DNA from: Halosimplex rubrum
GTDB taxonomy: Archaea; Halobacteriota; Halobacteria; Halobacteriales; Haloarculaceae
Length of the DNA stretch: 64,000 bases
NCBI RefSeq assembly: GCF_013415885.1
Contig: NZ_CP058910.1
Coordinates: forward strand, 2,852,001-2,916,000
Direction: 5' to 3'
Shown here: piece after piece, positions 24,592 through 32,149 of the stretch
Numbering within the stretch: the first letter of the stretch is position 1
Layout: each line of letters starts with the position of its first letter
Program-made: the position numbers and the translations under genes
Notes under the pieces: generated by a model
The model's database searches: none
Told to the model about the DNA's origin: nothing
What the model saw: only the letters and a program-made list of their open reading frames with translations

Positions 24592-24939
24592 GTGAGTCAA
24601 CAACAACGTGTGAACGACGTCTCGATCGATGCGATTCCAGTCGATATCACGAACACACAATCCGGCGAGGTCGAGCCCGCCGAAGTTCCCGAGGAGATCC
24701 GGTCAATCACTCGTGGACTCGCAAGTGAGCAGCCGCCGACGAACCCGCTCGTCGTCTTGAAAGCGGCTCGCTGGTGGTACATCCACGGGAAGGGCGGGAC
24801 TGATCCCGCGTTCCAGTGGGCCACCGAGTGGGCGCGACACCTCGCGACCGACACGCCCAGCGACGTGGAGCAGTTCGATGAGTTCCTCGAGTACCTCGTC
24901 GCGGTCGGCTTCGCTGACGAGAAAGCAGTCCTGCGGTGA
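24592..24939 (+). CDS. Plasmid backbone protein, 115 aa, function unknown
   Basis: The gene has a GTG start. The product contains AEVPEEIRSITRGLASEQPP, TNPLVVLKAARWWYIHGKGG and FQWATEWARHLATDTPSDVE, a compact helical protein with conserved-looking Trp residues. No family is recognised. It is co-directional with the ArdC/ImmA-like gene and the SWIM gene, each of which has its own hairpin leader, suggesting separate but coordinated transcription. Confidence 0.72.
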   Translation: MSQQQRVNDVSIDAIPVDITNTQSGEVEPAEVPEEIRSITRGLASEQPPTNPLVVLKAARWWYIHGKGGTDPAFQWATEWARHLATDTPSDVEQFDEFLEYLVAVGFADEKAVLR

Positions 24940-24952
24940 CCGCCGCCGCGAG

Positions 24953-24982
24953 TTTTTTGTGCGCCCCCAAGGGGTGCGGCGC
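24953..24982 (+). promoter_or_regulatory. GC-hairpin leader upstream of the ArdC/ImmA-like gene
   Basis: TTTTTTG is followed by GCGCCCCC-AA-GGGGTGCGGCGC, a nested hairpin (outer GCGCC/GGCGC). It lies about 45 bases before the ATG at 25028. Confidence 0.55.
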
Positions 24983-25027
24983 GTCCTGAACTGACGCAAT
25001 CGCCGTGAACTCGATTCGGTGAATATT

Positions 25028-25957
25028 ATGGCTACGGCCAGTGACTCGTCGGTCTCGTTCGAGGAGACCGACGCCCGACACGACGAGATGCACAGTACCA
25101 TCGAAGACTGGATCGACGACCTCGTTGCAGACGTCGAGGACGCGCAGTCCAGCTCAGAGTTCCAGGAGTGGCTTGATGTTCAATCCCGGTTCCACGACTA
25201 TTCGCACCGGAATACACTCCTCATCAATCTCCAGTGCCCTGACGCGACGAAGGTCGCGGGGTACAACACCTGGCGGAATGAGTTCGACCGGCACGTCCAG
25301 GAGGGCGAGCAGGCGATCTGGATCTGGGCCCCGATCATCACCACGCAATGTCCTGAGTGCGAAAATTCGCCCAGCTACCACGAGCAAAGCGGCTGTGAGT
25401 ACGACGAGACGGCGCCGGACGAGTGGTCGAAAGGGCTTGTCGGGTTCAAACCAACGGCTGTCTTCGACGTGTCCCAGACCGAGGGTGAGCCGCTTCCCGA
25501 GTTGGAGACAGAGGCGACTGGCGATGCCGACGACCTAGTACCCGCACTCGAGGATGCAGCCGCTGAGATCGACGTGACGGTCCGTATCGTCGACGCTGTC
25601 GACTGGGAGCATGGCGACGCCAAGGGCGTCTGCAAATACCGGAGTAAGCGTGATCTCCAACCAGTCGTTGAGGCGAAAGCCCGCACGAATCAGGCCGATC
25701 TCGCCGTGACGCTCATCCACGAGTTCGCTCACGCGCTCCTCCACGCAGACGTCACCGACGAGACCGAGCGGGCGAAACGCGAGGTCGAAGCCGAAGCCGT
25801 CGCGTACATCGTCGGTCGGTATTTCGATCTCGACACGAGCGGATCCGCATTCTACTTAGCCGCGTGGCAAGGTGATGAGCCGGACGTGATTCAGGATCGT
25901 CTCAGTCGGATCAGTTCGACGGCTCAGGAAATCATCGGAACGGTTACAGAGAGCTGA
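25028..25957 (+). CDS. ArdC-like N-terminal plus ImmA/IrrE-like metallopeptidase, 309 aa
   Basis: The start at 25028 gives MATASDSSVSFEETDARHDE; 25019 is an in-frame alternative. Residues about 55-102 (HDYSHRNTLLINLQCPDATK, VAGYNTWRNEF, AIWIWAPI) follow the ArdC N-terminal ssDNA-binding/antirestriction pattern. Four Cys (QCPECEN, GCEYDE) interrupt this domain and probably bind zinc. The C-terminal domain has HEFAH (231-235) with a downstream Glu (EVEAEAVAYIVG), the zinc peptidase site of the DUF955/ImmA group. ArdC proteins protect incoming plasmid DNA from restriction, which supports a transmissible replicon. Confidence 0.88.
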   Translation: MATASDSSVSFEETDARHDEMHSTIEDWIDDLVADVEDAQSSSEFQEWLDVQSRFHDYSHRNTLLINLQCPDATKVAGYNTWRNEFDRHVQEGEQAIWIWAPIITTQCPECENSPSYHEQSGCEYDETAPDEWSKGLVGFKPTAVFDVSQTEGEPLPELETEATGDADDLVPALEDAAAEIDVTVRIVDAVDWEHGDAKGVCKYRSKRDLQPVVEAKARTNQADLAVTLIHEFAHALLHADVTDETERAKREVEAEAVAYIVGRYFDLDTSGSAFYLAAWQGDEPDVIQDRLSRISSTAQEIIGTVTES

Positions 25958-25975
25958 ACGCGCGGTTCTCGCCTG

Positions 25976-26017
25976 TTAACCAACATCTGGACGCTAATAC
26001 CGTTCTGCGTTGGTTAA
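25976..26017. repeat. Backbone inverted repeat, copy 3
   Basis: TTAACCAACA (25976-25985) and CGTTGGTTAA (26008-26017) are separated by 22 bp. The right arm runs directly into the T-run of the hairpin leader of the next gene. Confidence 0.85.
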
Positions 26018-26048
26018 GTTTTTAGCGCCCGCCGAGGGGCGGAGGCGC
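26017..26048 (+). promoter_or_regulatory. GC-hairpin leader upstream of the SWIM gene
   Basis: A T-run (TTTTTA) is followed by the nested hairpin GCGCC-CGCC-GAGG-GGCG-GA-GGCGC, ending 19 bases before the ATG. It abuts inverted-repeat copy 3. Confidence 0.55.
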
Positions 26049-26067
26049 ATTCCGGTCTCCACGAATC

Positions 26068-26886
26068 ATGACTGACCAGTATGTAACCGCCGTCCTCGAC
26101 GAGGCGGAACGAGTTGCAGACCAGCACGACCAGGTCGCCCGGTCGACGGACAATCCAGCGCACGAGTATCTCAGATACGCAATCCTTCGGTTGCTCGAAG
26201 GCGAGTCTGACGATGCACCAGCAGACGTGCCGCAGATCGACGGCGTGACCGTCGGGTACGGGGAGGACGAGGCAATGTTTGATAGTTGGAGCGCCGACGT
26301 CGAGTGGTGGGAGACGGTACCGGCGCAAGAAGCGTGTACTCGCTTCCGCGTGTTCTACCCCGACGAGCACGAGACCGTCCCGCGGGTGATCGTCGACGTG
26401 ATGGGCGCCCTCGGCGCGTGGCGCGTCTGGACCGGCAGCGCTGCCGCCTGCGGCTCCTACGACCATCGCGAACGGCGCGAAATCCACTTCCTCTGGCCGG
26501 AAGGGCATCCGGTCGAAGAACTTCTTCCAGATCGCCTCCAGGGACCTGACGCCGCCGTTGCGCCGGATGGCGGACAAACAGGTGACGTGCGTGACCGGAT
26601 GGTCGTCACGGAGCACTCAAGCCAGCAGGACGACCTCGAACCGCGAACCAGACGCGCCGTCGACGAAGAGATGGCCGTCTCGCTGCTCGAAAAGGGCGGC
26701 CGCTACGAGATTCACTCAGCGTCCGGGAATCGATACGAAGTGGATGTGATCAGCGAATCCTGTACCTGTCCAGACTGGACGCAACGAACGCCCGATGGTG
26801 GATGTAAACATATGCGCCGGGCGGATCACGAAATCAAGCAGGGACGTGTCCCGCGACCGGACGGTCGACTTCCCTCGGATTCCTGA
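26068..26886 (+). CDS. SWIM zinc-finger protein, 272 aa
   Basis: The C-terminal YEVDVISESCTCPDWTQRTP and GGCKHMRRADHEIKQGRVP form a SWIM finger (CxC...CxH), which binds DNA or protein. The N-terminal two thirds are unassigned; they contain DSWSADVEWWETVPAQEACT and VPRVIVDVMGALGAWRVWTG. This type recurs in haloarchaeal plasmids near ArdC-like genes. Inverted-repeat copy 3 and a hairpin leader lie just upstream. Its role is unknown, perhaps plasmid DNA metabolism. Confidence 0.8.
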   Translation: MTDQYVTAVLDEAERVADQHDQVARSTDNPAHEYLRYAILRLLEGESDDAPADVPQIDGVTVGYGEDEAMFDSWSADVEWWETVPAQEACTRFRVFYPDEHETVPRVIVDVMGALGAWRVWTGSAAACGSYDHRERREIHFLWPEGHPVEELLPDRLQGPDAAVAPDGGQTGDVRDRMVVTEHSSQQDDLEPRTRRAVDEEMAVSLLEKGGRYEIHSASGNRYEVDVISESCTCPDWTQRTPDGGCKHMRRADHEIKQGRVPRPDGRLPSDS

Positions 26887-26901
26887 GTGAATCCCGGCGA
26901 T

Positions 26902-27705
26902 CTACTCCGCTGGACGGACTGTCTCACCATCTCGGGAGACCCGGTCGAACTCCTCGAGATACGTGACTCGCTCCACGACCTCCGCCGTATCGAGTTCGAG
27001 GTCGGCCGCCAATTCGTCAACCGTCTTTGGTTCATCGAGTATCTGGAGTACCTCGAGCCCGCGGTAGTACCGGGTCGTCAGCTCCTGGACGCGGTCCTCG
27101 ATCGGCGTGGTCACCCCGTACCGCTCGTCGAGGTCGACCAGGGCCTCGTTCGCGAAGGTGGCGAACTGGTCGTCGCCGAGCCGGTCGATCTGCGCCTCGA
27201 GTTCGGCCCGGACGACGTCGTAGTTGAGTCCAGCCTGCACGAGCATATTCATATCCTCGATGTCGTCGTCGCGGCCTGCGATCAGTTTGAACAGGAAGAT
27301 ATCCTCGTTGTTGACTAGGCGGACCGTCAGTCGATCCGTGTCGAGGAACTGCTCGCTGCGCTCTTGCATCCCGTCGGTGAGCACGAGTTTGTTCGCGACC
27401 TGCTGGTTGAAGATATCGAGGCGACACCCATCGTCGTTCTCGACGCAACTCGTCGCCCCCAGCGCCCGATAATCTGGATCCAGCGACTGGACCTCCGCAT
27501 ACCCGAGGTCCATCAGGACGGCCCACAGCTGGCCGTACGCGTCGCCATCTGGGACGACCAGGTCGATATCTTTCGTCGCCCCCTTGAGGTCTCGTAACGA
27601 CATCGCGCCACCACCGATCAGGTAGACCGTGAGCGGTTCAGATAGCCCGTCCCCGATGCGCTGGAATTCGTTCTCGATGTACTCGCGTCCGAATGTGGGT
27701 CTCAT
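26902..27705 (-). CDS. Nucleotidyltransferase-like toxin (DUF6036/AbiEii-like), 267 aa
   Basis: VYLIGGGAMSLRDLKGATKD followed by IDLVVPDG matches the NTase-fold signature GG(A)x...KDxD. Later parts are CRLDIFNQQVANKLVLTDGM and FLFKLIAGRDDDIEDMNMLV. A wHTH-like C-terminus (KTVDELAADLELDTAEVVER) closes the protein. Enzymes of this class in abortive-infection or toxin systems transfer nucleotides to tRNA or protein. It is co-transcribed with, and overlaps by 4 bp, the regulator gene at 27702-28628, the order typical for an AbiE-like pair. Confidence 0.82.
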   Translation of the reverse strand: MRPTFGREYIENEFQRIGDGLSEPLTVYLIGGGAMSLRDLKGATKDIDLVVPDGDAYGQLWAVLMDLGYAEVQSLDPDYRALGATSCVENDDGCRLDIFNQQVANKLVLTDGMQERSEQFLDTDRLTVRLVNNEDIFLFKLIAGRDDDIEDMNMLVQAGLNYDVVRAELEAQIDRLGDDQFATFANEALVDLDERYGVTTPIEDRVQELTTRYYRGLEVLQILDEPKTVDELAADLELDTAEVVERVTYLEEFDRVSRDGETVRPAE

Positions 27706-28628
27706 TGTGGTAGTGGCACCGCGTAGTCAGCCGCCAGCTCCTGGAACTCATCCCACTCCGGGAGCTGCTCGTCATCAACCTCCCCGTACGTCTCGAGGTA
27801 GCGCAGCAAGGCGTCGATTTCGTCTTCGAGACCATATTTCGCCGCCTGCTCTCGGAGGTCCTCCTCGTCGACGTCGACGTGGCTGAGCAGGAGGAGACAG
27901 TACGAGCGGTGGCGGCTGCCGTCGTCGATCAGTAGCGTGTGACAGCAAAGTTCCGCCGGCGAGACTGCGTCGAGATCCTCGGAGTGGAAGTAGTAGCGAT
28001 GGCCGGTGAGCAGGAATTGGAGGTCGAAGGCCGCGAACCGAGCGAGGCCGGTTTCGTGGAACGCCTCTGCGTCGATTTCCGTCTCGGTCTGGGCGAGGAA
28101 TTCGTCGTAGTCCTCCCAGAGAATCGTGCCCTTCGGGGCGACGGCTTCGAGGCGCTGGCGATGTAGATGGTGTGCGAGTTCACGGGTGAACTCGTGGAGG
28201 CGGTCGAAATCGGCGTTGAACTCGTAGCGGCCGTCGGCCGTCCCGACGAGCCCACGGTCGCGAAACCGCTTGAGGACCCGGTTGACCGTGTTGCGGTAGT
28301 TGTCGCTCCGGTCGGCGATCTCGGAGACGGTTCGCGGCTGGTCGAGGTAGTACAGCACTTCGAGTGCCTTGCCCGTCAGCAGTTCGGGGAAGTCGATGTG
28401 GGAGTGCTGACGAACGAGGTCCTGATAGAGCTCGACGGCACGAGCGTCTGACGGGATGACTCGTTTTCGCCGGCCGTCGCGTTCCGTGTAGACGAGTCCC
28501 TTCTCGACGAGGTCGGCGACGGCACGAGAGAGGTAACTCTCGCTGTGGTCGAGCTTCGTCGCGAGTTCGGAGATCGTGTCGCCACGGTCGACCGTGGCGA
28601 GGACCTCGAGTTCGATGCGCCGGAGCAC
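27702..28628 (-). CDS. Two-wHTH regulator paired with the nucleotidyltransferase, 308 aa
   Basis: The first wHTH is ELEVLATVDRGDTISELATK, LDHSESYLSRAVADLVEKGL. The second is ALEVLYYLDQPRTVSEIADR, NYRNTVNRVLKRFRDRGLVG. A long C-terminal domain follows. It probably acts as the antitoxin and transcriptional repressor of the two-gene operon. The TATA-like sequence TATATAAAG (about 28650-28658) stands about 25 bp upstream. The divergent spacer with the gene at 28767 contains inverted-repeat copy 4. Confidence 0.82.
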   Translation of the reverse strand: MLRRIELEVLATVDRGDTISELATKLDHSESYLSRAVADLVEKGLVYTERDGRRKRVIPSDARAVELYQDLVRQHSHIDFPELLTGKALEVLYYLDQPRTVSEIADRSDNYRNTVNRVLKRFRDRGLVGTADGRYEFNADFDRLHEFTRELAHHLHRQRLEAVAPKGTILWEDYDEFLAQTETEIDAEAFHETGLARFAAFDLQFLLTGHRYYFHSEDLDAVSPAELCCHTLLIDDGSRHRSYCLLLLSHVDVDEEDLREQAAKYGLEDEIDALLRYLETYGEVDDEQLPEWDEFQELAADYAVPLPQ

Positions 28629-28649
28629 GGTGTAACAGAATACGAAACT

Positions 28650-28658
28650 TGTATATAA
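28650..28658 (-). promoter_or_regulatory. TATA box of the wHTH-nucleotidyltransferase operon
   Basis: TATATAAAG as read on the plus strand, 22-30 bp upstream of the start at 28628. Confidence 0.5.
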
Positions 28659-28711
28659 AGAAGTTTCGAGTAGTGTTACAGTCAGCAGGCACGAGAGCCG
28701 TCTCCATCGTC

Positions 28712-28752
28712 TTAACCAACAAAACTATGAATTCGTGGGCCGTGTTGGTTAA
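28712..28752. repeat. Backbone inverted repeat, copy 4
   Basis: TTAACCAACA (28712-28721) and TGTTGGTTAA (28743-28752) are separated by 21 bp. It sits in the divergent promoter region, its right end 14 bp before the ATG at 28767, so it would overlap the core promoter of that gene. Confidence 0.9.
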
Positions 28753-28766
28753 CACGAGAGTAGCCG

Positions 28767-29090
28767 ATGTCCTACGAACCCCCGACCCCACCAGCCAACC
28801 TCCCGACGGAGATCGTCAACACGCTCAACGAGTCGGACCCGGAGCAGCTCCGAGACGTTGCGACGTACGCTGAAGCGCTCGCCGAGCACAAGGAACGAGA
28901 GGCCCGTCTCGAGGAGTCGGCAGATCAAGAAGAGGTCGAAGAGCGACCGGACGATCTCCCGGACGACGTCCCTGCCAAAGCGACGATCACGATCAAGGAA
29001 ATCAACGACAATCGCTACTACTACTGGCAGTGGCGAGAGGGAGAGAAGATTCGTTCTCAGTACAAGGGTCCGGTCAACCCGGACGAGTAA
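28767..29090 (+). CDS. Small backbone protein (DUF6788-like), 107 aa
   Basis: The N-terminal helix is PTEIVNTLNESDPEQLRDVA, TYAEALAEHKEREARLEE. The C-terminus, IKEINDNRYYYWQWREGEKI followed by RSQYKGPVNPDE, has the NRYYYWQWREG...QYKGP pattern common in haloarchaeal and viral proteins of family DUF6788 (from memory). The function is unknown; the aromatic motif resembles a nucleic-acid-binding beta hairpin. It is the last gene before the replication origin region. Confidence 0.8.
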   Translation: MSYEPPTPPANLPTEIVNTLNESDPEQLRDVATYAEALAEHKEREARLEESADQEEVEERPDDLPDDVPAKATITIKEINDNRYYYWQWREGEKIRSQYKGPVNPDE

Positions 29091-29113
29091 AACTCGATGA
29101 TGGAGGACACCCA

Positions 29114-29196
29114 CCCCACGTTTCCGTCGTAACTGGATGTTGGTGGAGGGGGTGACGCTGATTTCGAAGGGACCACACCCCCCGCGTTTCCGTCGT
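29114..29196 (-). other. Two origin recognition boxes, left arm of the origin
   Basis: On the minus strand, ACGACGGAAACGTGGGG (29130-29114) and ACGACGGAAACGCGGGG (29196-29180) match the boxes near cdc6 but point the opposite way, as expected for boxes on the far side of an archaeal origin. Confidence 0.75.
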
Positions 29197-29257
29197 TTCT
29201 CCACGACGGCGTAGGGAGAGACTACGATAGTGCTATGCAGCCACTAATTCTGTTGAC

Positions 29258-30318
29258 CTATAGTAGTTGTTAGAAGTAATTGCTCACATTTGGGAGCGAC
29301 AGTTGGTCGAGAGCGGTATCGATCGCGGTGGTCAGTTGCTCAAGCGAGTCGAAGAATCGGTTGCTCAGAGCGTCTTGGAGTTGTCGCCAGCACTCTTCGA
29401 CAGGATTGAGTTCCGGCGAATACGCCGGCAACGTCACGAAGGCGAGGTCGTCACGGGCCGCTAGGTCCGTGACGGCCGACGCCTGGAAATACGGCGCTCC
29501 GTCCAGCACGACGATCAAATCCTCTTCGAATTCTTCGCATAACGCGAGAATGAAATGTTTCGCGTGATCGGCGGTGACGTATTCGGTAAATCGGGAGAAA
29601 AAGCAGTCACCATCTTCGGTGATCGCGCCGAGCAGACACGTCCAGTCGCGTTGACCGGAAAGTTCGACGCTCGGCCGCGTGCCGCGCGGAAACCACGCGG
29701 CACGCGGCTCGACCTGGACCGATTTCTTCGTCTGATCGATGCAGACTATTTGGGCGTCCATCTCCGCTCGCTTTTTTTGATCTCGTCGTGGAACTCCTCT
29801 TGGTCGGATTCCTCGGCTTCGGCGGCGGTACGACGAGGTTTTTGATAACTCAATCCAGCTTCTTTCAGCAACCGCCGACAACTCGGATAGGAGTACTCGA
29901 CGCCGTAGGTGTCTTCAAGAAACTCCTGGACGAGCGCCGGCGTCCACGCCGGCGCGTCGATCCCGACTTCTTCGGGCGGTTGGTGAACGGCTTGTTCGAA
30001 TTCATTTTGCTGTGATTCTGAGAGCTTTCGTTTTCTCCCGGATCGATGAGCATCAGAGACGGCTTGCTCAAGCGGTTCGTCCGTATCAAGTCGCATCAGC
30101 CAGCTGTAGATCGTTCTTCGACCGGTGTCGTGCCACTCTGCAAGTTCGGTCTGCGTCACGCCGTTCTTGTACGCGATCGCCGCTAACAACCGTTGTGTCG
30201 GCTTATTTCCCTCAACGTTGTCGAGGGCGTCTTGGAGCTCTTCGACGGAGATCTCGTCGAGATGGTCCATTGATCACAGTAACCATCTCTGAGCAGAAAG
30301 TTCTAACGGTTACTATAG
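29258..30318 (-). mobile_element. IS630-family insertion sequence inside the origin
   Basis: Imperfect terminal repeats start CTATAGTAGTTGTTAGAAGT at 29258 and, on the opposite strand, CTATAGTAACCGTTAGAACT at 30318. TA occurs at both edges, the IS630 target. The element separates origin boxes at 29114-29196 from those at 30556-30728. Confidence 0.8.
29270..30270 (-). CDS. IS630-family transposase made by -1 frameshifting
   Basis: Two overlapping frames encode one transposase. Frame 1 (30270-29746) holds an HTH region: NGVTQTELAEWHDTGRRTIY and SWLMRL, then PEEVGIDAPAWTPALVQEFL. Frame 2 (to 29270) holds the DDE core: IVCIDQTKKSVQVEPRAAWF, LIVVLDGAPYFQASAV and LPAYSPELNPVEECWRQL. Seven A residues on the coding strand (positions 29778-29772) provide a slippery site; a -1 shift there joins EIKK to KRAEMDAQ. 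IS630 elements commonly use this mechanism. All DDE residues are seen, so the element may be active. Confidence 0.87.
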
Positions 30319-30774
30319 AACCAATCTAGAGATGAACTAACTTCTGCAACACATAGATTAAAGTGGTATAGCTGAGAAAAGCTCATTAAGTTTACTTCGA
30401 CCAAAGAGGGGGCGAAGTACTTCGCCCCCTCAGATGAAACGATCCTTTCCAGCTGCTTCTGTAGACGGCCAGTATTGGACGGCTAGGCCGCTCTCGTCTT
30501 TGGTATCTCGTCGTGGATGTTTTCTTCGAGTCCCCACCCCACCTATTCGGTGATTACGACGGAAACGTGGGGTGTGTGGGTTCGGGATTCGACATCGAGG
30601 CGACGCTTCCGTCTACGGGTTTCCTATCTCACGTCGGAAACGCGGCTATATTGTCAACAATCCAATTCCACCGAATTACGGCATTTTCCCGCTGATATCG
30701 GACAAGGAACGTCGGAAACGTGGGGTGGCGTTCTCCACTAGATTTATACTCCCCCCGCTCACACCGTGTGATAT
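30319..30774 (+). other. Replication origin region: AT-rich stretch, palindrome, three ORBs
   Basis: An AT-richer segment (about 30319-30403) could be the unwinding element. It is followed by a perfect 26-bp palindrome (half-site GAGGGGGCGAAGT, 30406-30431). Origin recognition boxes of the form ACGWCGGAAACGTGGGG lie at 30556-30574, 30631-30645 (degenerate) and 30709-30728, all in the same orientation as cdc6. The third is about 50 bp before the ATG of cdc6 and may mediate autoregulation. Confidence 0.78.
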
Positions 30775-30777
30775 TCA

Positions 30778-32010
30778 ATGACGCCCGACTCTTCACCCAG
30801 TTCTGTCGACGATCCACTCTTTGAATCCGGGCATCGCATCTTCGCGAACAAGGATCTCCTGAAAATCGGCCACGTTCCGGAGGCTGACCGGATCGTCGGT
30901 CGCGACGAGGAAATCTCGAAGCTCGCGAAACGTCTCAACGGTGCTGTCCACGGGTACTCCCCGGAGAACGTGATGATCTACGGGAAAACGGGGACCGGGA
31001 AATCTCTCGTTTCAAAACACGTCTGTCAACGAGCTCAAAATGCCGCTCAGGATGGCGTCAAGATTGGAACAGCGTATATCGACTGTGCTGAAGACAACAC
31101 GGAGACTCAGGCGATCTCCTCACTTGCCGCGAAGCTGAACGATGAATCTTCGACTGGAATCTCCGTCCCACATACCGGCCTCAGTACGTCGAAATACTAC
31201 AAACTCCTCTGGAAGACGCTCGACGCTCAATTCGATTCTGTGATCATCATCCTCGACGAGATCGATCTGATGAACGACGACAGCGTGCTGATGAAGCTCT
31301 CGCGCGCTGAGGAGGCGGGGAAAATCGACTGTAGCGTCGGCGTCATCGCGATCAGCAACAAGATCCAGTACGTCGACAACGTGAACGAGCGCGTGAAAAG
31401 CAGCTTCCAGCACAAGGAGCTGTTCTTCAAGCCATACGACGCCAACCAGCTCCGGGAGATCATGTTCAACCGTGAGGACGCCTTCCAGGACGGCGTCCTT
31501 TCCGAGGACGTGATTCCGCTCTCGGCGGCCTTCGCCGCGCAGGAACACGGCGACGCTCGGAAGGCGATCGACATTCTTCGCCACGCCGGCGAGGTCGCCT
31601 ACGAGGCCGGAGCAGAGCAAGTGACGGAGGAACACGTCCGCCAGGCACAGCAACACGCCGAAAAGGACCGGTTCAGAGAACTCGTGAACGGCGCACCCAC
31701 GCAGGCGAAAGCGGCGTTGCTGGCGCTCACGGAACTGAGTGTCAACAGCAATGACGATGCGTTCCTCACGAGCCGGGTGTACGACCAGTACGAACGCATC
31801 TGCAACCATCTCGATATGGATATCCTCTCAGTCCGTCGGTTCCGCGACATCCTGAAAGAGCAAGCCTTCCTCGGGGTTGTCGAAATCGAGAAGATCAACA
31901 AGGGGAGTGCGGGCGGCATCCACCTCCAGAACCGACTCATCGAAGATCCCCAGGTCGTCCGCGAAACGATCCTCGAGGACAGCCGGATGCAGGACTGGAC
32001 TCGCGAGTAG
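30778..32010 (+). CDS. cdc6: Orc1/Cdc6 replication initiator, 410 aa
   Basis: This is an AAA+ ATPase with Walker A GKTGTGKS (69-76), Walker B LDEID (159-163) and sensor region VIAISN. A C-terminal winged helix (LTELSVNSNDDAFLTSRVYD, LSVRRFRDILKEQAFLGVVE) recognises the origin boxes. It assembles on the ORBs flanking the gene and loads the MCM helicase. The length is normal for archaeal Orc1/Cdc6. Box sequences both upstream (30556-30728) and downstream (32038-32141) show that it is the cognate initiator of this replicon. Confidence 0.97.
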   Translation: MTPDSSPSSVDDPLFESGHRIFANKDLLKIGHVPEADRIVGRDEEISKLAKRLNGAVHGYSPENVMIYGKTGTGKSLVSKHVCQRAQNAAQDGVKIGTAYIDCAEDNTETQAISSLAAKLNDESSTGISVPHTGLSTSKYYKLLWKTLDAQFDSVIIILDEIDLMNDDSVLMKLSRAEEAGKIDCSVGVIAISNKIQYVDNVNERVKSSFQHKELFFKPYDANQLREIMFNREDAFQDGVLSEDVIPLSAAFAAQEHGDARKAIDILRHAGEVAYEAGAEQVTEEHVRQAQQHAEKDRFRELVNGAPTQAKAALLALTELSVNSNDDAFLTSRVYDQYERICNHLDMDILSVRRFRDILKEQAFLGVVEIEKINKGSAGGIHLQNRLIEDPQVVRETILEDSRMQDWTRE

Positions 32011-32037
32011 TAACCCCCTACTACTGAATGGGTGCGG

Positions 32038-32141
32038 ACGACGGAAATCCGGGGTGGGGCGTGAGGAAACGACGGAAACGAGGGGGGTCGAAAATTACGT
32101 CGGAAACGTGGGGTTGGATCGAAACGACGGAAACGAGGGGT
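32038..32141 (+). other. Four origin recognition boxes downstream of cdc6
   Basis: Boxes at 32038-32057 (ACGACGGAAATCCGGGGTGG), 32068-32087, 32098-32115 and 32124-32141 have the form ACGWCGGAAACGWGGGG, spaced 30, 30 and 26 bp, all on the plus strand. Confidence 0.75.
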
Positions 32142-32149
32142 GGGGTCCA

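Noticed and set aside
26014-26616. 200-codon minus-strand frame opposite the SWIM gene
   Set aside because: Antisense shadow; the plus-strand gene has the SWIM motif and clear codon bias.
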